This document shows positions 11,129-20,751 of a DNA stretch of 64,000 bases, piece after piece. Numbering within the stretch: the stretch's first letter is position 1; each line of letters opens with the position of its first letter. Below the pieces are notes generated by a model. The model did no database searches. It was given only the letters and a program-made list of their open reading frames with translations, and was not told where the DNA came from. This stretch comes from Chondrus crispus (taxonomy: Eukaryota > Rhodophyta > Florideophyceae > Gigartinales > Gigartinaceae): the NCBI RefSeq assembly GCF_000350225.1, contig NW_005179315.1:3524-67523 (forward strand). Direction: 5' to 3'. The translations under genes were made by a program, and so were the position numbers.

Positions 11129-11800
11129 TGTAGTATAATGACCGGCGCGAGCGCGCGGAGGTCATCGGACGGCCGTATACGGTATACACGTGGGCGGCTG
11201 TGCCCACGTGTAGCGAGCGCGCGCGCATGCCGAGCGGTCGTAATCTGGCGTACGTGTACAGTAGTGCACGTGTCGTCCGAGCGGTAGTCTACGCGTGTTA
11301 CGTGTGCGCGGTAGCACACGTGTCGTCCGTGCGGTAGTCTGTAAGCAACACGCGTGTACAGTAGTGCACACGTGTAGTAGCAGCGTCCGTGCGGTAGTAG
11401 CAATTATGGCGCTAGTTTTTTTAATTGTGTACAGTACCCGGCACGCACTAGGCGGCAGGTACTGTACTACTGTACTGGGACAGGTGTCCGAGGCGTCCCC
11501 CTGCGGGGTTAAGACCTGGCACCCATCCCCACCAGTAAACGGGGGCAAGCTCGCCCCCGTCCCTTTTGCGCCTACGTACGTCCGTTTTCGGTTGTCTGTC
11601 GCGCGCGCTGGCTTCTAACCCGTTACCGGTCGCTCCCGTTCACGCACCACGGGGCGACTGCGCGTAACCGGCCAGTGAGCCACTCCCTTTTCGCGAGCTC
11701 GTCCGATCGGTTCAATTGGCGCGTCGCGTCCGCGCCGCGTGCTCCCTCGCTAAAGCCTCCGCCTCTCACCCAACCCAGGGCGGAGAGGAGTTATCCCACA
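11129..11800 (+). repeat. 3' LTR of element A
   Basis: 672 bp from TGTAGTATAATG to TTATCCCACA, with imperfect terminal inverted repeats. The purine tract AAGGGGGGAGG (11115-11125) lies directly upstream. The 3' half shares blocks with the inverted LTR of element Y: GGGACAGGTGTCC, GGGGTTAAGACC, CCAGTAAACGGGGGC and GGCTTCTAACCCGT. Several direct copies of a CACGTGT(C/A)GT-type unit occur at 11190-11390. Target-site candidate acgga follows at 11801. Confidence 0.65.
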
Positions 11801-14413
11801 ACGGAGACCAACCTTTCTCGGTTATCTATTATGGATGTTTTTCTTACAACGGCCTTGCTTGAAAAGCTGCGTGCAATTGTGGATCGTGTCTTACACGAGC
11901 GAGATGAGAAATGTTTCAGTGTAACTGAACTAAAGGGTGTCATAACTCTACATGTACTGGCGCCATCTTACGGAGCCTCTGTTGCGTGTATAACGGAGCC
12001 GAAGAACGAAAAGTTTTTCTTTCAAATGGGAATCAGCGGGGAGTTCTCTGCTCGAGTCTGGTCGGCGTTGTCATGTAAAGCAGAGCGCAGACAGAGCGTT
12101 CACATCTCCGGAAATCTTTGGGCAAACAAACCTACACGCGGAAATTCTTTAATAACGGAAATGGAACAAGAAACGGCCGCTGTGAATCGAGGTATTCTTT
12201 AAATACCGGGACTGACGGTTTTCAGCCTGGATGACGATCACCAAAGACTAAGATCAAGAGCTGTTTCCCAGTTTACCAATTTGAGCCATCTCAATAATCC
12301 CCAAAAAGCACTGGGACCTGTTAACAACGCGATGTGCTCAGCTCTGAACCCTGTTTTTCTTGCCAGTCACTACTCACGATTGCGAGAGAAAGCGATTCAT
12401 ATTCGGCAACGTCTAGTCCAACTGATCCAAAGCGTTCCAACGACCGGTAGTATCTCACCGATGACTGATTCAATTTTTGCTGCAGATCGCGGCTACAACT
12501 CGAAAGAAACAATTGACTTCATAAATGATAAGCTCTGTCCGACGGGATTAGGAACTCACAGAAGAACTCTGTATTATCCGTTTGTCTTCGGAGATGGCCC
12601 AATAAGAAAGAGACATAAAGGGATGATCGTGAGCGAGAAGGGCTGTCGTGCAATATACAAAGCGCATCAAAAATCGACAGCTGAGGGCGGGAAAAGAATT
12701 GAGGCGGCAGTATACAGAGAGAGTTTTTCAGGCCGAGTGGCTGCAATGTACCACAACAACCTGCGAATGTTTGACAGTAAGAAATTTGTGCTTCTCCCAA
12801 AGTCTTCCTTCAAGAGAGTGATAAGGCCTGAAAGCATTGTTGAATTTCAGGTCCTCTACGGTAGAAGTGAAGAATTGTATCTAGGGCGTACAAAGCGAAG
12901 GGGACCGTCGAGATCGGAGATTCTTTTTTTACCATCGTACAAAGTATCCCAGTCCTTAAGTTTACTCAAGCATTACACGCTACTACAATCCGAAGATCCA
13001 AGATGGTTCCTCGCAAGAGCTTTTCAGTTCACGTCGCGAACGACACACGAATTTTTGACATCAGTTGCCGCTGACTTCGACAGCAACATGCAAGTACTAG
13101 GAAACATATTGTCAAACTTTTGGATTGTGGCGGGAGCCAACAGGCTTTCACAGCATCCAGGGGAGGCTACCGACGTACTTACATCTAAATGGAGTAGTGT
13201 GTTATCAAATTTGAATATCAGAGCTTTGAACAAGCCTCATACAAGCAATTTGGTATCTGCTATTTATGTACTCAAATCTTGCACAGCTGAGGCGCTGCAA
13301 TCCTGGAGAAAAACAAAAATCCTCAAAGTTTTCGCAAATGTAAATCGGAGGTAGCCGTCCTCCTTACGGAAGCAAATACTGATTCAGAATCTATTGCAAT
13401 TACGTGACAGAATTAACGACGGAACAGAAGAAATTGCGGTTCCTGCGTTCGAAGAGGACGAGGACTTCATTATCACAGAGGCTCGTAAAATTGCTTTTCG
13501 GAGGAGCATGTACAGAACATCTCTCAATTCATGGATGATGAAGCCTCTGGTGAGTACTCCGGGCATGAGAGAGGGATCGGTAAACGAAGAGCAGGTTTTA
13601 AGGGCACTTCCTTATTTCTTTGACAACCACGTCGCCATGCATCTTTCGGCTACCAGCTCTATAAATTTTACAAGCTCAGAGGCCTGCCAAAAACTGACAA
13701 TTGAATATGTAAGAGCGACGGGTCTGGTGGGTTCGGCTACAGTACCAGCCCTCGCTGACTCGCCAGACGCGGTGATTGCTCTTTCGAATGCTGAGGGAGA
13801 TTCGTTTGTAGCAGGGGTCGAAATTAAGACCATGACCACTCCCAACACAATTGAGGCGGCAAGAGTTCCGCTTCAATCGTTTTCAGAATTACCTGTTTTG
13901 AACAATATCGGGAGTGACTCATGTGCGACGGATAAATTTTTCAAGCTCGTGCCGACACCGGCGTATAGATCTCAGTGCTTACATCATGCATGCACAATGA
14001 ATGTGAAGCATGTACTCTTTGTGGTTGCGAAACGCAGCAACTGTGGAGTAGGAGAGGTTATTTACGCCACTCTCCTTCAATTCAGTACATCTCTACAAAG
14101 TGAGTACATTTATTGCATGCGATCATTGACACTAAGCTGCTTCTCTTGGATCGAGAAAGAAGCAGAGCATATCCCATAGGAGTACGATGAAATGTTAAAA
14201 GAAAGTTACGCAACGGATCTGTTCTCATACGCAAACTTTTACAGTCTAAGTCACGCGTACAAACAGCTCGCTGAAGAGTCAGGACCCCTAACGCCCGCCC
14301 GAATGATACGACCTGCAGCTTTGGGTTTCTGGAACCACCTGAAAGGAGGAGTAGATGACATTACAAGGTATATTATTGCTATTGGTGGTAAATTTGATCT
14401 TCTGAGGAGATAA
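11801..14413 (+). pseudogene. DDE transposase plus PD-(D/E)XK nuclease (copy a), interrupted
   Basis: One continuous frame from the LTR junction to 14413 with three in-frame stops (TAA 12200, TAG 13352, TAG 14177) and no frameshift. The transposase part carries FSLDDDHQRLRSR and FAADRGYNSK, the same blocks as in copy b (ATLDDDLFG, TADRGYGK), so both Asp motifs of a DDE-type enzyme are visible. The C-terminal part has REGSVNEEQVL, ADSPDAV and AGVEIKTM, a PD-(D/E)XK signature like YqaJ-type exonucleases. The N-terminus is missing because element A inserted there. I cannot name the superfamily; an IS4- or piggyBac-like fold is possible. Confidence 0.6.
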
Positions 14414-14507
14414 AATTTTGGGCCAAATTTTTTTGGAAATGGAGGTCCGATAATTTTGATTTCTAACCTCCGCAGGTAGTCCCACGCGCCACCTGTGGTG
14501 GTCAGAA

Positions 14508-14557
14508 ATCAAAACTGGCTTGCCCGCCTCTGCAGAGGCGGGCGGGCCAGTTTTGAT
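14508..14557. repeat. 50-bp near-perfect palindrome
   Basis: ATCAAAACTGGC...GCCAGTTTTGAT with centre TGCA; two mismatched pairs in 25. It lies inside a wider, weaker stem whose outer arms start TTTTGATTTCT near 14454. Confidence 0.85.
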
Positions 14558-14559
14558 GT

Positions 14560-14623
14560 ATGACTTGTGCAAGAATATCACAAGCAGTTCATAAACTGCT
14601 TGTCATATTCTTGCATAAGTCAT
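14560..14623. repeat. 64-bp near-perfect palindrome
   Basis: Arms ATGACTTGTGCAAGAATATC... and its inverse, two mismatches per 30-bp arm around a 4-bp centre. The right arm matches the acyl-CoA oxidase gene (the segment encoding IDDLCKKMTS); the left arm is an inverted copy of it. Confidence 0.85.
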
Positions 14624-14709
14624 AAATCTGCTCAACTACGTCCGCTGGCTGCCCCACGCCGACGCTCCTTGGCCTGAAACAGCTCTCGTCCGACACCCTG
14701 GCATTGGTT

Positions 14710-14761
14710 GCCCACACGCGCCAGCACAACCTCAATTGAGGTTGTGCTGGCGCGTGTGGGC
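14710..14761. repeat. Perfect 52-bp palindrome
   Basis: GCCCACACGCGCCAGCACAA and its exact inverse around CTCAATTGAG; no mismatch in 26 pairs. It lies in the oxidase pseudogene. The arm reading GAGGTTGTGC...GTGTGGGC on the minus strand is native gene sequence; the other arm is an inverted copy. Confidence 0.9.
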
Positions 14762-14918
14762 TGCGATTGCGAAAGCGTTAACGCTTTGCCGCGCGCTGCG
14801 TCACCTACAGATGCATGCTTCACAGATCCGTTCCAGTGCCGCACCATCCTGTCATACCGCTCCCGGACCTGCTTGACCGGCTTGCCCTCGCGCTTCTAGA
14901 GCGCCCCGTAGATAAAAA

Positions 14919-16047
14919 TGTAGTGCAATGTGCCTGTCAGGCCGGAACCAGGGTCCAACGGTCCAGCGACAACACAACCAACAAACAACAACCAACAAGA
15001 GTTGCCGACGGCACTGCCCTACGGAGTGTCCGATTCTCCCTTTCCCTTTAAGTGGGTTTGCGGCCCACAGTAGCTCAAGTCCCTGATAGGGGGGGGCAAA
15101 AGGAAGATGCCCGGTCCGGGACGAATGGTAGTAGAGTCTTGTACAGGCAGCTGCTCCGCGAGTTCGGGGCGGTGATTAAGAAGCCGGGCCCGATGGGTCG
15201 TAAAGCCAATGCTCGCTGAGCGCCTGGTACACCTTATACCCTTGATAAGGTCTTCGACGGGGGCGTCGCAACGCAGCCCGACGGGAATTAGCAAAAACGT
15301 AGCAGCGCTACACCTCCGTACTGCCGGATGGCAAAGTACCGACACCGGAACGGTCGCAACCTGTATCCGATGGAACCAACACTGTCCTGTATAAACAACA
15401 GGACCTTCGAGGGAGACGTCGTCGCAACAGCCTCCGTCGGTGGACGTAAACAAGTAGCAGCGCTACACCCACGTGTCGCCCGATGGCTAAGACACCTACA
15501 CCGGTCCGGTCGCAACCTGTATCCGATGGAACCAACAACAAACAAAAGAACCAACACAAGAGCCCGATGACTCCAGTCGTCACAATGCGGATCGCAATCA
15601 GGCACTGTGGAACCAACACAAGATACGGGAATAGAAAGAGAGATAGAAATAGAAAAGGATAGGTGAAATAAAGGAAAAGGAAAGGGAACCCCCGAGCGCA
15701 AAGGATAAGGTAATCTGTGGTAAAAGGGAGCGTCTTGGGAAAGACGGACTTCGACCAAGGCGATATTCAACTCTGGCAACTCGGGTTGTCTTTATTGACT
15801 TGGTCGGTCAAAGGGCTAAGTTATATAGAGCCCCGCCGGAGCCACTACAGTATCTCGCGGCGCTAGATCCTAGATCTAATCTAGTGTCAGCAAAATTAAT
15901 GCCAACTAATTAATTGAATAAAATAAAATAATTAAAAATTAAAACTGTGCAATTATTCACACGTGTGTCCCCCAACCCGGACTACTTTTCATATCCAAAT
16001 ATTTTCCTTTCTTTTCACCCCCCTTTTCAGGTGCGTATTGCACTACA
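14919..16047 (-). mobile_element. Solo LTR related to element B
   Basis: 1129 bp, TGTAGTGCAATG to GTATTGCACTACA, in reverse orientation to element B, flanked by a 5-bp aaaaa duplication (14914-14918, 16048-16052). It shares the B-type termini, a TATA-like TTATATAG (15821-15828) and a 157-bp-spaced internal repeat (GGTCGCAACCTGTATCCGAT near 15354 and 15511). It sits inside the oxidase pseudogene. No internal coding region remains, the usual product of LTR-LTR recombination. Confidence 0.85.
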
Positions 16048-16690
16048 AAAAACCTGGTCTAACTACTTGCTGCTGTTGCAGGTCCCACTTGCCAAAGGTG
16101 TCGGTGGCGTGTTGAGCGCCTCGGCAACCGAGTCCCTGGCGTACGTGCCCCCGTTCTTGACCACCGCACCGAGCTCCGCTAGCAACACCTTGGAGACTTG
16201 TTGCACATCGATGATGGCTTCGTAGCGGCGCGACTCGACTTCTTTGGAACGCGAGACGGTGTCGCTCAGCAGCCCCGCGTCGCACAAGCGGGCAATGCGG
16301 GCCGTGGTGCGCGCGCGCTCTATGGAGACGGTCTCGTTGTACCACAGGCGGAACACTGGCTCGGGCAATAGCTCGAAGGCACGCGGGCGCAGGTCGGGGT
16401 GCGCCGGGTACAGCAGGCGCGACTGGGCCTCAGGCGACAGGGCGGCGGGGGACGATGACCGCGCAGGGCTCCGCAGGAAGAGGGAGCGACCCATGGTGAT
16501 GCAGGGGTAGAGCCGGGAGGCGGGGTGCGTGTGGGGGATACGGGAGAGGTAGGGAGAGAATTGTGGAAGAAGGAGACGGAATGCCCTCCACTGAGAGCAG
16601 CGGGTTGGACATCATCGATACTGATTTCATGATAAAGTGGCTCTTAGAGATATAGTGCCATGCTGCACACGCGTGCCACAACTTCCAGAG

Positions 16691-17355
16691 ATGCTACACA
16701 GTACACAACTTCACGTGTCGCATCTTGCTTTAGAAGCAGAGGCCGCCATAAACTCGTGACTTTGAGGGTGGAAGGGCGATCACTGTGGGAGGCGATCACT
16801 GTGGGAGATGATGCATGCAAGTTATCTGTCTGCGAAATCGCTGTAGCTCAACGTCACCCTTTTTCCGTGATTTCGGCAAAATGGGCCAATTCTGAAAGAC
16901 TGTTATGCCCACTTCACCTACATACACATGTACACGTGATGTGTTTCATCTATAACCGTTTCTTCTCGCACGAATTCATAAACTTGATAATAGCAAGGGC
17001 AAAGTACGGAGTGAGGAGAGAACGCAAACTTTGAAACTAAAATCGATTTCCTCCATATCACAGAGCATGTTTGGACGCTCTGAAACGACACACCCGTTGC
17101 AGCTCTTGTCCCGCCGCTTCCCTCTTGCTCCTCATTCCGTTGCTAGTGGCAAGCCGCCTGCGTCCGTGCTGCTGCCGCCGCCCTTGTGACTAGTCGACGA
17201 ACTGTCCTCAGCTGCGTTTCTGTGTGAGTTCACGGCCATACAGGCCCAGACCTTGCCTCGGATGACGTTGGAACTTATATTCTAAACAAAGACTTTCTTT
17301 ATTACCGCACAAGAAAGTGAAATCTAGATGTAAACATTTATAATACACGTTGTTG
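16691..17355. other. Non-coding stretch upstream of the SET-like gene end
   Basis: No convincing gene. It contains a tandem pair of GCGATCACTGTGGGAG (about 16776-16807). The short open frames lack recognisable features. One end of the large central transposon probably lies here, between the oxidase copy and 17356, but I could not identify a terminal inverted repeat by eye. Confidence 0.4.
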
Positions 17356-18198
17356 CTACCATTGTTCTGTGCATGCGGTAAACTCCACGCCAGGTGAGAT
17401 ATCTAAAACCGCCATCACTTGGAATGCATCAACCTCCGTCAAATGGTATCTGCTACGCACAGACTTACGCTTCCTCTGTATTGAGACGTTCGCGAAAGTT
17501 ACTGAAAGATTTGCTGGGGTCGCCAGACGCATACGTTTCGGCTCCGCCGCAACTAGAGTGACACGCATATGGGAGAACACAGAAAATGACGCCGGAACCA
17601 CAAAGAACTCTATGGCAGTCCTTCCAGAGTCCAAACGCATACCGGAGAAGTCCTTGGATGCATCAGATACCTTGAAAGATAAAGCCGACCTGCTGAAGGC
17701 TTCCACTGAAGTACTGAAAATTCCCACCACATATGTCTGTCCCAAATCGTCATCAGTGGAGTCATTTCTTGCTATATTTCGATATACCAGTGTCCCGTAG
17801 CAAGTTCCAAGTACATCTCCCTTCCTGAAAGCTTTGCTTGCAAACAGTGGCTCTCCACGAACGTATAAACCCAATTCAATCTCTTCAAAAGCCCTCAACA
17901 CCGCTCTGTCCATTGAATGAAATTTGTTTTGTAAAAGCTGCGGCCATGAAGAAGGTGGTCTCGTTCTGAACGACGAGACGAGGAGTGGTTCATTCCATAT
18001 CTTGCTTAGAAATTTCATCAAGTACGAGGGGATAACCGAAAAGGACCCGAACCCCTTCGGTGCACTCCAGCCCGAGTCCAGTTTATCAAAATTGTCAGAT
18101 TTTCCCCTTTGTGAATGGAGTACCACAAGAGCAGCATCGTTCAAAACTTCCTTTCCCTTGCTGTTCTCTTTTTTCATTCGAGCAATAACAATATTTTA
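17356..18198 (-). pseudogene. SET-like domain, probable C-terminus of a methyltransferase fusion
   Basis: Frame 0 on the minus strand, 273 codons from ATG 18177 to a TAG at 17356. Residues ~95-135 read IELGLYVRGEPLFASKAFRKGDVLGTCYG, resembling the start of a SET domain (GLFA..i..Ge.ig.Y.G). The end has FQVMAVLDISPGVEF, like the SET stretch before the final Tyr (a..DI.pGeEl). The canonical NHSC motif is degenerate (RLATPANLSVTF), so activity is doubtful. It is in the same frame as the methyltransferase C-terminus upstream, separated only by TAA at 18196-18198, suggesting a single fused protein. The domain call is tentative. Confidence 0.4.
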
Positions 18199-20336
18199 GA
18201 GGTTCCTTTCAGCAAACAGGAAACATTCCAGATTAGCTTCACAGCCCACGAAGTACCGGATTTCGCTCTCTGGCAATGTCATACAAGCAATTCCAGCGGC
18301 GAAAGATCGCCCAATTGGATCCACCACAATGTCATTTGGCATGGTGAAGAGGTATATCAGCTCCTGAAGCAAGCTTTGGCTTTTCTGGTTTCGATGGAGA
18401 GGTAACAGCACATCTCCAAGTCCCCTGCGACGGACAGTTTCCGATCTTTGTAAAAGAGACACATTGTCCACGACGTGACTGGTTGGTGAGAACCTCGATT
18501 GTACAAGCTGAACTGCTCCATGACCGACCTTTTAACATGAACCATCATCTCGCCACGAGTCCCGCCGCAGATCAGAACACCTCTTCACACAGTCCTCAAT
18601 TCTTTCTGCGTGCATGGCAAAGTCGAATAGATTTCCGCATGTGCTTTGTCCACGCTCAGCATCTCGATCCTGGAGGAGTAGGAACGGAACGTCATCCACT
18701 TCAAATGAAGGCGTTCTGCCGTCCTCATCTGTGCATGATTTGAAAAAGTAACCCATCTGAAGAAGTCCATAGCAGAGCAAAATATAATTGCATGCCCGCC
18801 CACTTCAACCATATTTTTAGCGCATTCTACAAACAATTTGCTTTGTTCTTCTAATAGAATGGGGACATCTGATTCCGACATCCACTCTGATTTTAACGAG
18901 GGCGGCTCAGTCAAAAATAGCTTCGACGATTCTGCCAGTGAGAAATCAATTGACGCATGAGTGATGCGTTCCTCCTCTTCCAATAGTGACTCGAAATTAC
19001 AGCAGTGGACCCGAAACAATGCTGTCTCACAATATCCTTTCAACCTGCTCCTAGCGTCTGCACATTCGCAAGACGTTGTGCATGGTTCGGTATCGGGGTC
19101 TGAAGTGCTCTCCCCTTCCTGCTCTCAAGCAGTCTCTTCTTGCGCAATTTCCATTGTGACATCCTCATTACACCTTTGACTCAATTTGCTAGTGTCCACA
19201 ACTAAAGATTGATGAACGGAGAGTGAAAGGCGAGCAAGAATTGTCGGAGGTAGACTGGAGAAACGAGGCGGAAGTGATCCATCACTCGGCACTTCAAATC
19301 TCTTCGCTTCATTCCACACTACACAGGAGGAACCAAACAACGTATCGTCATTCATCGAATCGCATACATCTTGGACGAACATCACGGCAAGAGAGCGCAA
19401 AATTCCGTCCACATCCTCACCGCGGCTCTGAGCCGCGAAACGTTGTCCTCCATTACTGCCGGCAGGAATTCTGAAAGCCTTTCTCTGAGAAGCTGGTGCG
19501 TATCCATCTGAACGGTCCTTGAGAACAACGATGTCAACCTTCTCAAGATCGAATTGAAGGTATGGTTGGAGACCCTCCTCACAGTTCATAAATCCAATTG
19601 CTTCCAGAAGAGTATCCCAGCAAAGCGCAATAGACTGAACTACACTCGCAACCCTTTGCGAATGGGATCTCAATTTGTTGTAAGGCGGCTTCACTGAAGA
19701 GCGTTTTCGGGCTCGCCTCCTGCGTTCCCTCTTCCGGTCTGCCTGGTAGCTTTCTGCTCTTCTCGATAGAATTTGAAGAGCCCAGAAGAAACAGATCAGG
19801 TGGAGTGTAGTTGGTACACTTGTAATAAACGATTCGTTCGACTTTCTTGACGATTTCGACATAAACTTGCACGACATCGCAGCGTACTCCACGTTTGTAG
19901 CTTTGAAGATGTCCCAGACGCGCGTATCGACGTTTTGACCGACTGGGATGCCATCTCCATTACTGCAAAATTGCTTGCATACACGAAGGTATCCAAATAA
20001 ACTTGCAATGCCCGCAGAGTTGATATCGAAATCAAATGCGCTGAGCAGTTCCACACCTCCGCCATCTTTTGTCCACTCACGGATAGCCATCAGGGGCCTG
20101 CTTCGTACGTCGTAACCATCCGCGTTGCCCACATCCAGAGCACATGAATCTCGGCAATGCGCAAGTTTAATCATGTTCCTCTTGAAGCTGGTCGCTCCCT
20201 CGGGAACGACACCATCCCTTTGGAGATAAAAATTGACGGAAGACGAATTCTGTAGCCCCAAACCTTGTGCAGGATCTCCCGTAGTGGAGGACGGTTTGTC
20301 TTGGGATCGCAGAGTGTGGCGCGGCGCCCTTGCCAT
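18199..20336 (-). pseudogene. DNA methyltransferase (permuted, N4/N6 type), interrupted
   Basis: Starts at ATG 20336 (MARAPRHTLRSQDKPSS). The first 403 codons are a domain I do not recognise. The same frame continues past TGA at 19125 into a catalytic part with LFLTEPPSLKSEW, corresponding to motif IV (DPPY class), and past another TGA at 18585 (SVMEQFSLYNRGSHQPV). After a frameshift near 18390 the C-terminus reads KSQSLLQELIYLF, DIVVDPIGRSFAAGIA and YFVGCEANLE, which is motif I (DPFxGSG) and the adenosine-binding strand. Motif IV before motif I is the permuted beta-class order. EPPS in place of DPPY, and the stops, argue the copy is dead. It diverges from the ParB-like gene 415 bp away. Confidence 0.5.
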
Positions 20337-20751
20337 CAGTATTGTACTTCACATGGACGGCCGATGCAGCAGAGAGGAGCGACAACGTCTAGATTGGATT
20401 TGAACGTGAAATAAAGAGGAGGAAAGTGTGCGTGTGTAGATATGGGGAACAATTCATATCGGATGGCGTCGTTTTGTAGAAGCGGGCCGTTTGTAGAAAG
20501 TTTGGTCTTTCTGAACTGCACAAATTTGTTATTTAAAAATTGGTTAAATTTGGGATAGAGGCACCAACCTTGCAAAGGTTCAGTTGTAAGCGTATTTTCG
20601 CGCATATCATTCGCGGAACCACTCAGTGCCGCTGGAGCCAAGAAACGTCCACAGCGGAAGTCTTGCCGTTTCAACCTTCGCTCTCCCGCAAGAAGTGGCT
20701 CCTGCCACCCTACGTCCATACCGCTGTACACCCCCGGCGATTCAAATCCGT
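20337..20751. promoter_or_regulatory. 415-bp divergent intergenic region
   Basis: Lies between the starts of the minus-strand methyltransferase gene and the plus-strand ParB-like gene, so it probably holds both promoters. An AT-rich stretch (20519-20550, ATTTAAAAATTGGTTAAATT) is the only obvious candidate core element. Confidence 0.35.

Larger units (their letters stand above)
3285..11800 (+). mobile_element. Ty3/gypsy chromovirus A, 5'-truncated by X
   Basis: Order: gag 3' part, protease, reverse transcriptase, RNase H, integrase, chromodomain, antisense ORF, purine tract, 3' LTR (11129-11800). The 5' LTR and gag start are missing because element X interrupts gag at 3284. The element is defective: two frameshifts in RT, a stop in the chromodomain and a stop in the antisense ORF. 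Its 3' LTR abuts an open transposase frame at 11801, so A inserted into that older transposon. Confidence 0.75.
14624..16690 (-). pseudogene. Acyl-CoA oxidase pseudogene, deleted and split by a solo LTR
   Basis: Minus-strand copy of the gene at 55782-57710. From 16494 it reads MGRSLFLRSPARSSSPAAL, then jumps from the residue-97 equivalent (AIIDV) straight to the residue-437 equivalent (QQVSKVLLAELGA), an internal deletion of about 340 codons. It continues through the solo LTR (14919-16047) into TFIY/VRHWNGS and a VKHASVGDAA segment ending near 14624. Stops replace a Lys and a Trp codon around the LTR site. Similarity extends upstream of the start to about 16690, so the promoter region was duplicated too: a DNA-level duplication, not a retrocopy. 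Confidence 0.8.
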
